A stretch of 64,000 bases of DNA from Aralia elata (Eukaryota; Streptophyta; Magnoliopsida; Apiales; Araliaceae): assembly GCA_034770075.1 (NCBI GenBank), contig JAVJAP010000100.1:248001-312000 (forward strand), in the 5' to 3' direction. Positions within the stretch are counted from its first letter, which is position 1, and each line of letters begins with the position of its first letter. The notes under the pieces were generated by a model, which saw nothing but the letters and a program-made list of their open reading frames with translations, searched no databases and was not told the origin of the DNA. Shown one piece after another: positions 56,075 to 64,000 of the stretch. The translations under genes and the position numbers were made by a program.

Positions 56075-58090
56075 AGTCCATACTTAGTTTTCATACATGG
56101 AGTCCATCTCGGATTTCATGGCTTCTAGCCATTTCTCTGAGTCATCACTACTCATAGCCTCTTCGTACGTTAATGGATTATCATCATCTATGATGCGTAT
56201 CTCATCATGATCCTCTATGATGAATCCATACCTCTCAGGTATCTTCAGTACTCTTCCAGATTTACGAATAGGTTGTGGTACAGTAGGGTCTTCTACTTGG
56301 TCAGGTACCTGACTTTGATCCGTAGTATTTTGTGGTTCTTGAACTTCTTCAAGATATATCTTACTCCCACTGACCCCTTCGAGGATAAACTCCTTTTCCA
56401 AGAAGGCAGCGTGTTTCGCAACAAACACCTTTTGATCAGTAGGATGATAGAAATAATACCCTGATATTTCTTTAGGGTATCCCATGAATCTACATTTGTC
56501 GGATCTAGTCTTCAACTTATCTTGGTCAAACCTTTTGACATAAGCTGGACAACCCCAAGTCTTAACATGCTTAAGATTTGGTTTCCTCCCTGTCCATATC
56601 TCATATGGGGTCTTTGGGATGGATTTGGTAGGTGCCTTGTTAAGTAGGTATGCAGCCGATTCTAGGGCATAACCCTAGAAGGATACTGGAAGGTCGATAA
56701 AACTCATCATGGAACGAACCATGTCCAACAATGTTCGATTTCTCCTTTCAGATAAACCATTCAACTGTGGCGTTCCTGGTGGAGTCCATTGTGAGATTAT
56801 ACCATTTTCTTTGAGACAATTGAGAAACTCATTGGTTAAGTATTCCCCTCCTCGATCCGATCGAAGAATCTTAATACTCTTACCAGTTTGCTTCTCTACT
56901 TCACTTCTGAATTCTTTGAACTTTTCAAACGATTCAGATTTGTATTTCATTAAATACACATATCCAAATCTAGAATGATCATCAGTGAAAGTAATAAAAT
57001 AAGAATACCCTCCTTGTGCATTCGTTCTCATAGGTCCACATACGTCTGTGTGTACCAATGCTAACAACTCTGTAACTCTTTCTCCTTTTCCACTAAAAGG
57101 AGATTTAGTCATCTTACCCATGAGACAAGATTCACAAGTTGGATATGATTCGTAATCAGATAGCTCTAAAAGCCCATCTTTATGTAACTTGGATAATCTT
57201 GTTTCATTGATATGACCTAGTCTACAGTGCCACATAAAGGTATAATTAACATCATCTCTTTTTCTTTTCTTAGTTTGTTCAATTTGAAGTATATTTTCAT
57301 GCAAGTCAAGTATGTACAGTCCATTCAATAAGTTCCCAACACCATATAAAACATTTTTATTATAAATAGAACAACTGTTGTTCTTTATTATAATATCAAA
57401 ACCATCCATATCCAATACAGAAATTGAAATAATGTTTCTAATGAGTGTCGGAACATAATAACAATTATTTAAACTAATGAACTTGCCCGAAGGCAGTGCT
57501 AAACGATAAGTCCCTACAGCTAATGCAGCAACCTTTGCTCTATTTCCCACTCGTAGGACGACTTCATCCTTGTCCAGCTTTCTACTTCTGCTTAGTCCCT
57601 GCACATTATTACATATGTGAGAACTACAGCCGGTATCCAATACCCAAGTAGAATTTTGACTTTCAGAAAAATTAATTTCAATCATGAACAAACCTAGATC
57701 GGAAGTCGAAGCTTCTCCAAGCTTCTTCTGGTCTGCAAGATACTCCTTGCAGTTCCTCTTCCAGTGTCCCGGCTTATTGCAATGGTAGCAAATTCCTTTG
57801 CTATCTGGATCAGGTTTCTTTTTATCCTTCCTCTTCGTCTTGCCCTTAGCCTTCTTGTTTTTCTTCTTTTCAGAAGATACCTTGGGCCTCTTCCTTTTCT
57901 TGGAAGAATCATCCACTAGTAAGACTTGGTTCTTGTTGGATGAGAAGTGACCTTCAGCAGTTTTCAACATGTTAAGTAACTCAGGCAAGCTGACGTCCAA
58001 CTTATTCATGCGAAAATTCACAACAAATTGTGAGAAGGTGTCCGAGAGTGACTGCAAGATCAAATCTTGACTTAACTCCCCATCCATCAC
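56075..58090 (-). pseudogene. pol: Copia gag C-terminus, protease and integrase (X-main)
   Basis: The frame 58090-56675 (471 codons) holds the gag end 'DTFSQFVVNFRMNKLDVSLP', a Lys-rich stretch, zinc knuckle CYHCNKPGHWKRNC, protease active site 'WVLDTGCSSHICNNV', integrase zinc motif ('HCRLGHINETRLSKL', 'CESCLMGKM') and the core with 'HTDVCGPMRTNAQGGYSYFI', 'ILRSDRGGEYLTNEFL' and 'TPQLNGLSERRNRTLLDMVR' (D, D, E). It stops after 'IDLPVSF', where the family has Trp, a TGG-to-TAG type change. The continuation (56672-56084) contains 'LKTRSDKCRFMGYPKEISGY' and the integrase-RT linker ending at a stop near 56084. Confidence 0.94.
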
Positions 58091-58573
58091 GAACCCAAGC
58101 TATCCAAGCTGTTCAATCAGATTGATCATCTTAAGGACATGAGTCTCAACAGCAGTGCCCTCGGTCATACGAGATCGGAAGAGCTCCATAGATATCTGAT
58201 ATCTAGCAGTCCTATTTTGCTCACCATACAACTCTTTGAGGTGCAACAATATAGTAGGAGCATCCATAGTTTTATGCTGACGCTGAAGCTCGTTACTCAT
58301 GGATGCGAGCATGATGCATTGAGCCAAGATTGCATCATCTTGCCACTTTCTGAAAGTAGCAATCTCTTCCTCAGAGGCTGTTTCTGCAACACTTACAGGG
58401 ACAGGCGAATTTAGGACATAAGAAATCTTTTCAGCAGTGAGAACAATTCTCAGATTCCTTAACCAGTCCGTGTAATTCGGTCCGGTCAGTTTGTTAGCAT
58501 CAAGTATGCTACGCAGTGATAGTGCGTTTGGCATTTTTAAATTCTGCATGTGAAATAGACAATATTTTAGCAT
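58091..58573 (-). CDS. gag: Copia gag, N-terminal part (X-main)
   Basis: 157 codons ending at a stop at 58100. The start at 58573 may be upstream of the natural one: 'MQNLKMPNALSLRSILDANK' offers internal Met codons. Copia gag block: 'LTGPNYTDWLRNLRIVLTAE', 'WQDDAILAQCIMLASMSNEL', 'LKELYGEQNRTARYQISMEL', 'HVLKMINLIEQLG'. The stop falls inside the gag domain and the frame resumes at 58090, so this is one nonsense change away from continuity. Gag is the particle-forming protein and, in copia elements, is made from the same polyprotein as pol. Confidence 0.9.
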
Positions 58574-59969
58574 ACATTCAATTTATTAATTACCAAAATA
58601 AATTAGGTCTTTATTTTAAATTGGTATCTCCCACTATTTTGATCAAACTATATTACCCTCATTATATAGTTCGGCAATTCTAATTAAAGATTTGCTAGTG
58701 GGATTAAGGATCTCATTTCAAATGTATATAGCCTTGTGGTGACACAACAAACGATATATAAATAAATAGGTAGACAACTATTGTCAATTACATCACTATG
58801 TAACTCCTTGTATTTTGCCTCTTAGATTATTTTGATCAAGTGGTGACACATCCGAATCAAAATTATCCAAGTTAAGTCCAACCTAGCACTTCCATATATT
58901 CGATAGAAAAACACTGTCCTTGTGGTGACACAACAAAACAGCATCGTTCAGTCTATTTATAAGCATCAAATGTGATAAAAGCAACATCTTAAATATTTAA
59001 TACTTGCCTTATGGTGACACAACAAACTCATATTAAACATTTAATACTCTATTGCTTTACCATGCTAGAAGGCGACGTTCGATATTCCAAATATCTTTGA
59101 ACGCTTAGGACTTAATATAATTCCTTTGAGGGGTTTGTTATTATTAGTCTCATCTTGATTAGCGCGCATGCACATATATATATAAAATACGCATCATATT
59201 ATTTTACATGCGAAACATGTTGGATAATATATAATATATATATAGTAAGCATGCACATATAGAATACTATATTCTACTCGGATTGATTATGGACTTTTAT
59301 TCTAGTTTGGTTCACTAGAGCCACCAAGTGAACCAAAAGGTCAAACCTAGGGTGCAAGAATTAAATTTAAATATAACTATTACATTTAAACCCGGGCTCC
59401 AATACAAACGGGTCTTCATGCGCTCCTTGCTCCTTTGTCTCCAATCCTTCAAAATTAATTCTAACTATTCTTATTATATGAACTATTTACAATAAATAGA
59501 AACCTTGATCAGCAGTCAAGGGGAAGTACATAGGAGGGAGATAGAATTTACATTAAGAAAAATTAGAGAAGACGAGGTACGCAGACCCCATTTATAAAAA
59601 CCCATACATTCAAGCATCCACTAAAATAAATCCAATCACACATTGGTCAATAGTCCATAATCAATCCCTATTTATTATCATACATATCTCTATATGTATC
59701 AACAAATAACATTCATCTCATGAATAATAAATCCATTCCATATATGCATTGATATCAATTAATGGGCAAAAGTTTTGCTAATATTTAGTTTTTTAAACAA
59801 AATAAACTCTTTTATTTTAATCAAAAACCAAATCCAAATTAAACTCCTTTAATTTTAGCAATCTGAAATCCTATTTCAGATAAAATAAACATCTTTATTT
59901 TAAACTTATATCAATTAAATAAACCATTTATTTCAATTAAAGGAAAAAAAATTTCGGATTCTACTAGTC

Positions 59970-60091
59970 GGCGCAGCTGCGCCCAGAATGAACTGGACAA
60001 CGGCGCAGCTACGCTGCTCCCTAAAAAAAACTGATTCTGAGTTTCGGCGCAGCTGCGCTCCAGAATGAACTGGAGGCGGTGCAGCTGCGCC
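59970..60091 (-). repeat. GGCGCAGCTGCGCC palindrome array in X-main leader
   Basis: Units at 59970-59983 (perfect), 60002-60015, 60046-60059 and 60078-60091, with spacers 'cagaatgaactgga' repeated. It is about 115 bp downstream of the primer site in the transcript sense. Confidence 0.95.
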
Positions 60092-60192
60092 GTTTCGCTG
60101 ATTCAAAAATTTTTATTCTGCCCAAAAATTTCGATCCAATTGCATATCAAGCATACATGGAATTATCAAAATCGATAATTAGCACAAGATTA

Positions 60193-60205
60193 GGCTTTGA
60201 TACCA
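60193..60205 (-). other. Primer binding site, iMet type (X-main)
   Basis: The minus strand reads TGGTATCAAAGCC, one base inside the LTR end; one mismatch to TGGTATCAGAGCC, which X1 retains. Confidence 0.92.
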
Positions 60206-60206
60206 C

Positions 60207-62072
60207 TGTTAGATTTGTATATAGCGCGAACATGCAATCAAATTACATAAATAGTGCGGAAGCGCGATAAAATCGGATTTTAAAATTTTGTACAAACCAT
60301 TACCATGATCAATCAATGTGCTCAATTAACGATATAAACGAAAGAGAAAGAGAATAAGAATTATACCCTCGTAGAACAAAGCTTCCTTGGGTACAAGTTC
60401 AACTCCTAGTCCTACGTGTTCTCCTCGAATTCAATGGTGTGATTCCTTCCTTTGATCAACGTTAGCCACCCAAGTGTTTGGCCTCTAGAGGTGATCCACC
60501 AAGGAAGAACAAGTATTCAAGAAGTTGGGTGTTTGGCAAAAACCCTAGTTTCTATCTCTATATAAATTGCAAGTACTCTCCACAATCTTATGCAAGAGCG
60601 TGTAACCTTAATCTATGATAAGACTCTTCTTATTTATAGATGTAGGAATAACTCTTCCCTAAACTATTTAGGATTATGGTTTATATTCTAATTAAACTCC
60701 TTTAATTAATTATGCTCCTAATCCAATTACGAATTCGTGAGAGAGTACTTCTATTAATTAATTCCCAATCCCTATTAGGAAATAAATAATAGTTCTATTA
60801 ATTAATTCCCAATCCCTATTAGGAATTAAATAATAGTAATAGTAATAATAATAATAAGACTCCTCTTATTAATTTATATTTAATATTTTCAAAATATTAA
60901 ATAATAAATATTAAGCTATTTAATTTATTCTATCTCCATAGACTAAATTAAATACACTTAACTTATTATTACAATCATGCCCTTTACTTCTTAAATAAAT
61001 ATTTTCCTTTTACGGTGTGACCCTTTAGGTTCTCCATATTAAACCGGTTGTGAATAAATCAATTAGAACAATTCTAATCTTATTTAAATAAATAAATTAA
61101 ACTATTTAATTCATTTAAATAAATAATATTTATTCTACAATAAGGGTAAGCACCCTTAGCGATCAACGACTTTCCAGATAATATAGATTTCAACATCAAT
61201 CACAAAAGAACCTTTGAGTAAATAGTTACCGTACAATTCAATCCTTCTACCATACAATGTCCCAATTAAATATAAGACATGGATTTACTGTCAAGTCTTA
61301 TTTTATTTAATTATATGCATTTCGATTCTCAAATGCACAACTCTAAATAATGCAAATTAGAAACTTCTTGCTAATTTCATTCTGCCTTGGCCAAGGACTA
61401 CTGAGTTGTCATTTATCGAATCACATAGGACATTCACATCTTTTACTAGACGTGGTAGATTCTTTGTTGATCATTCATCTATCTACATGTACAACTTATT
61501 ATACCCAATCATACCCTTTGATATACCCCAAAGGTCTTAAAGGACATGTCAAAGTATAATTCATCATACACAAGATACTATGATGATCTCAAGTCCAAGG
61601 ATCACTTGTACTACTATCACTAGAGGAATTTCTATTGACATGCGAGTAAAACTCCATTAGGTATTCCTTAGCGAGTCACGTTCAGTGAACTTATTCTCTA
61701 ATAAGCACCTACATACTTGCTTTAGTGTCTCCACACAAATGATTATGAGATCAATCATCCTCTTCCTAAGAGCAAGCAACGTATGTACTAATCTATCCGG
61801 ATTCACTAATCCCCAATTTAGTAATCCAACGATTAGGAACAATTTTAGTTTGTGAGCTATCTCGAATTTAGATCTCATTAGCATGATCACCATCATGATT
61901 CTAAAAACATTGCTCAAAACTATGGGTTTATCACATTTAATATAACAACATCATGTAGATAATATAAAATGCCTTTTAAGAAAATCAATTCTTTTATTAA
62001 TAAATGAATAAGATTACAAAGTATATACTACATCATATCAAATATGATTGGCTTATGTGCATACTACTTTCA
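60207..62072 (-). repeat. X-main 5' LTR
   Basis: 1866 bp, TGTTAGA...CTTTCA on the plus strand, flanked on the right by target duplication GCTTG. It carries a TATA box (60629-60639). Confidence 0.95.
60629..60639 (-). promoter_or_regulatory. TATA box of X-main 5' LTR
   Basis: The minus strand reads CTATAAATAAG. It is conserved in X1 (near 5140), X2 and the 3' LTR, and followed by 'agagtcttatcatag'. The likely core promoter for the copia transcript. Confidence 0.6.
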
Positions 62073-62077
62073 GCTTG

Positions 62078-62477
62078 CGTGAGGTGGTCGTCGCTCGGAT
62101 CGTTTCCAGAAGTTATGAAGGTGGAACACTCACAATACCTTAACCCTTCGCCTATATTGAGACGAGAACCTTGGTATAATTGCTTTGCGCTAGGAAGCTT
62201 GCGTTGAATGGACACCAACGACACCTAAACCCCGTGCTTATAAGAAGCAGGAACCTCGTTACAATCGACGATTGATGGTTCGGTAGAATGACACCACAAA
62301 CAACTATGATCTGTTGAATGATAAGTCGATAATTGAATCTTAAGAAAACTAAGAAAATAATCTAGGAATTCTTAAAGAACCAAAAGATGAGAATAAACTC
62401 ACAAGAGAAATTTTATTAATCTGAATTGTAGTCTTCAACAAGTAAAATAAAGGATAAGTAACCTACTAGAAAACGTA
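62078..62477 (-). mobile_element. F left LTR remnant (second part)
   Basis: Continues 52696-52713 across X-main. It matches the right LTR (62492-62900) in order: 'cgtgaggtggtc', 'gaacaccaacaacactta'-like, 'acaactatg.tctgttg' and 'aagaaccaaaag'. Divergence is high by eye, more than between the X-main LTRs. Confidence 0.8.
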
Positions 62478-62489
62478 GCTTTGATACCA
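62478..62489 (-). other. Primer binding site, iMet type (element F)
   Basis: The minus strand reads TGGTATCAAAGC, two bases from the LTR end (GTTTATCA then TT). This fixes 62492-63518 as the 5' LTR of a minus-strand element. Confidence 0.8.
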
Positions 62490-63086
62490 AATGATAAACT
62501 CCACGGCACGCTTGCGTGAGGTGGTCATCGCCCGGATCATTTCTAGTAGGCAACTTTGATGGAACTCTCTCGATATCGTAACCCAACGTCTATTTGGAGA
62601 TGAGAATCTTGATAATTCGATCAAGTAATTGAATTCACGTAGAATGGAACACCAACAACACTTAGACCCTCATTTAAGATCAAACGATAATCTTCGTACG
62701 AATGTATGATGCAATAGAATAACGCCACACACAACTATGGTTTGTTGTATGATAAGTTAAATGTGAATCTCAAAAGAAAAACTAAGAAAACTACTTAGAA
62801 ATCCTTCAAAGAACCAAAAGTAGAGAATAGCTCTCAATTGTATAAAACTCAGAATAATTATTGATTGTTTGAATTACAAGCATAAAACTTATTTATACTA
62901 ACTATGAAACCCTAGAATCCAAAAAGGAAATAACAATTGATTTGGAATCAAAATCCTATCTTAAAATATCCTAATTACAATAGAATTATGAAAATTTACT
63001 GAAATCCCTAAAATTAAGGAAAAGAAATCTGATAAAATCTTCAAAAATGCGTCTCCTCGAAAACCGCACCAACCAAATTCGACTGT

Positions 63087-63247
63087 TTTCGCCAGGGCGA
63101 GAAATTTGAACTAGAATTCTCGTTGGGGCGAGAATGGCCAGAGAGGTCTTCGCCGGGGCGACATCATTTCAGGCCGGGGCAAAAATGGGCAGAGAGGTTC
63201 TCGCCGGGGCGAGATATTTGGCCTTGATGTTCTCGCCGGGGCGAGAA
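63087..63247 (-). repeat. TTCTCGCCCCGGCGAGAA array in LTR F
   Basis: Units near 63087, 63117, 63198 and 63230 (the last two perfect), with degenerate units near 63149 and 63172. In the element sense the motif equals that of A, and spacer phrases 'cctctctgcccattttt' and 'gacctctctgg' are shared with A. Confidence 0.93.
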
Positions 63248-63516
63248 CTCTGCAAGTTGGAACTTTTCGTCTTCTCTTATTTCCATTGTTCCTAACCTTG
63301 GCGTGTTTGCTTGTATCATTATGACCAAATGCAAAGCCTTAGAATCCTGCTCCTCAAACTCTACACTTGATCTATCCTCGCTCCACATGCCTTGTATCAA
63401 CCTGTGAAGGCCCTCCTTGAAACGTTTAGCCCGAGCTCTTGTCATAGGCCCATCCGGCATGCATATAGGATCCACTCTATGATGGTCATTTGTTCCCGAA
63501 CCAAGGATGCCCTCAT
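63164..63516 (-). CDS. Open frame in LTR F, polyprotein C-terminal tail
   Basis: On the minus strand the frame is open from the second base of the LTR (GAT GAG...) to a stop at 63164. It includes 'MPDGPMTRARAKRFKEGLHR', a motif often seen at the C-terminal end of plant Ty3/gypsy polyproteins (established from memory). There is no ATG at its start (GTG at 63475), so it was probably the tail of pol reading into the 3' LTR. The last 30 codons run into the palindrome array. No catalytic function is expected. Confidence 0.55.
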
Positions 63517-63523
63517 CAAAAGC

Positions 63524-63795
63524 AGTGGTATGATAAGAAGACTGTTGTGAGAGAATTTGAACCGGGGCAGAAGGTGCTCCTTTTTAACTCCCGTCTGAAG
63601 TTATTTGCTGGGAAATTGAAGTCCCGATGGTCAAGACCTTTCACAATAGCTAAGGTATATCTTCATGGAGAAATTGAGGTGGAGGATCCTAGCTCTGATA
63701 AAACATTCAAGGTGAACGGTCAGCGATTGAAGCATTACTGGGGCGACGAAATCGACCGCCAAATGACTTCAATCACCCTTAGTGACCCGGTATGA
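63524..63795 (+). pseudogene. pol: Athila integrase C-terminal end (element D)
   Basis: Resumes the frame broken at 52690: 'QWYDKKTVVREFEPGQKVLL', 'FNSRLKLFAGKLKSRWSRPF', 'EVEDPSSDKTFKVNGQRLKH', ending in a stop after 'LSDPV'. A has the equivalent end at 26851-27079. Its first codons at 63490-63523 in the same frame belong to F and the target duplication. Confidence 0.92.
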
Positions 63796-63807
63796 ACCGG
63801 GCGGATA

Positions 63808-63856
63808 GTCAAGCCGACGACTATAAAACAAGTGCTTGGTGGGGAGGCAACCCCAC
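63808..63856 (+). other. Post-pol double hairpin with AGGCAA loop (element D)
   Basis: GTCAAGCCGACGAC, then arms GTGGGG (63839-63844) and CCCCAC (63851-63856) around AGGCAA, 12 bases after the pol stop. Compared with A, two of six base pairs differ and both still pair. Confidence 0.7.
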
Positions 63857-64000
63857 TCGAGTATCGATTTCTATCCTTTTTACGCTTTCTGTTTCATTTC
63901 AATAGTTTTATTGTTTATAATTTACAGTTCGTATAGCTACTAGTCGTGTTTGTGTTAGTCTAAGTCTGATTTCAGTTTTTATAGGATCTAGATTAATTTC
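63857..64000 (+). other. Noncoding region downstream of D pol, to window end
   Basis: T-rich text comparable to the same place in A (27146-27220). The D PPT and 3' LTR are beyond the window. Confidence 0.7.

Larger units (their letters stand above)
58574..60206 (-). mobile_element. X-main leader (5' untranslated region)
   Basis: About 1.6 kb between primer site and gag with no credible ORF. It contains a thrice-used phrase 'gtggtgacacaacaaac' (near 58735, 58925 and 59010), short AT microsatellites near 59175 and 59235, 'aataaactc' repeats and the palindrome array. Exceptionally long for a copia leader. The plus-strand ORF at 60079-60270 is an artefact across the array and primer site. Confidence 0.88.
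52719..62072 (-). mobile_element. Full-length copia element X-main (9354 bp)
   Basis: LTRs 52719-54590 and 60207-62072 are nearly identical by eye (roughly 1-2% different). The target duplication GCTTG (52714-52718, 62073-62077) is exact. It contains primer site, leader, gag-pol and PPT, all on the minus strand. It lies in the left LTR remnant of F. It is the youngest intact-looking insertion in the window, though gag-pol has several stops. Confidence 0.96.
52696..63518 (-). mobile_element. LTR element F, internally deleted, split by X-main
   Basis: Minus-strand element whose right LTR starts TGATGAGGGCATCC (63518 going down) and ends GTTTATCA at 62492. The left remnant starts TAATAGACTCC at 52696. 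Target duplications are AAAGT (52691-52695) and AAAGC (63519-63523); D without F reads straight through as 'EKTKQWYDKK'. Between the LTRs only the primer site and about 40 bp remain, and the left LTR lacks its first half. Gypsy-like by its polyprotein tail; lineage unsure. Confidence 0.8.
62492..63518 (-). repeat. F right (5') LTR, 1027 bp
   Basis: Terminal inverted TGAT...ATCA. It contains a TATA box (minus GTATAAATAAG, 62889-62899), a TTCTCGCCCCGGCGAGAA array and an open frame from its first codon (63518-63164). Confidence 0.85.

Overview
The window reads as intergenic DNA from a plant nuclear genome, most likely a eudicot, made almost entirely of nested LTR retrotransposons. I found no host gene, rRNA or tRNA gene. 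The evidence is plant-type Ty3/gypsy elements of the Athila lineage (tRNA-Asp-like primer sites), Tekay-type chromoviruses (LTRs beginning TGTGACACCCCC, iMet-type primer sites, C-terminal chromodomain) and one Ty1/copia family, here called X (LTR about 1.8 kb, primer site TGGTATCAGAG). The background is AT-rich. All similarity statements are by-eye comparisons inside this window; no database was searched.

Layout. 1-3209: a Tekay-type LTR fragment running into an Ogre/Tat-like LTR end with a tRNA-Arg-like primer site. 3210-6530: fragment X1 of the copia family. 6531-16506: minus-strand Tekay element K (gag remnant, a pre-gag coiled-coil ORF, primer site, 5' LTR). K is interrupted by Athila-type solo LTR L, which itself contains Tekay-type solo LTR J (target duplication TTCAC). 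16507-30745: minus-strand Tekay element G (part of the 3' LTR, PPT, integrase/chromodomain). G carries Athila-type solo LTR H (duplication GTAAT) and an X solo LTR (duplication GTTCC), and the latter contains the complete Athila element A (20272-29524, equal 1321-bp LTRs). 30746-38375: degraded copia copy X2 with a reverse-oriented copy X3 in its leader. 38376-46879: minus-strand Tekay element C with a 3.9-kb 3' LTR and broken gag-pol. 46880-64000: degraded Athila element D. Its integrase is split by element F (52696-63518, duplication AAAGC/AAAGT), and F's left LTR is split by the nearly intact copia element X-main (52719-62072, duplication GCTTG).

How the parts work together. The autonomous-type elements encode gag, protease, RT, RNase H and integrase, but every copy here carries stops, frameshifts or deletions, so none looks able to move by itself. 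The nesting gives a relative insertion order, for example D before F before X-main, G before X-solo before A, and K before L before J.

Most interesting observation. Almost every family carries a short array of GC-rich (near-)palindromes of 12-18 bp, repeated 2-6 times with spacers of about 15-50 bp, in the LTR or the leader. The same palindrome occurs in unrelated lineages (GCGCCGCAGCGC in Athila, Tekay and copia copies; TTCTCGCCCCGGCGAGAA in Athila A and in the unrelated F), always in the same sense relative to the element. Close relatives carry different palindromes at the same place. This looks like a replaceable or exchangeable structural cassette. A second candidate is a small hairpin just downstream of Athila pol, with an invariant AGGCAA loop and compensatory stem changes.
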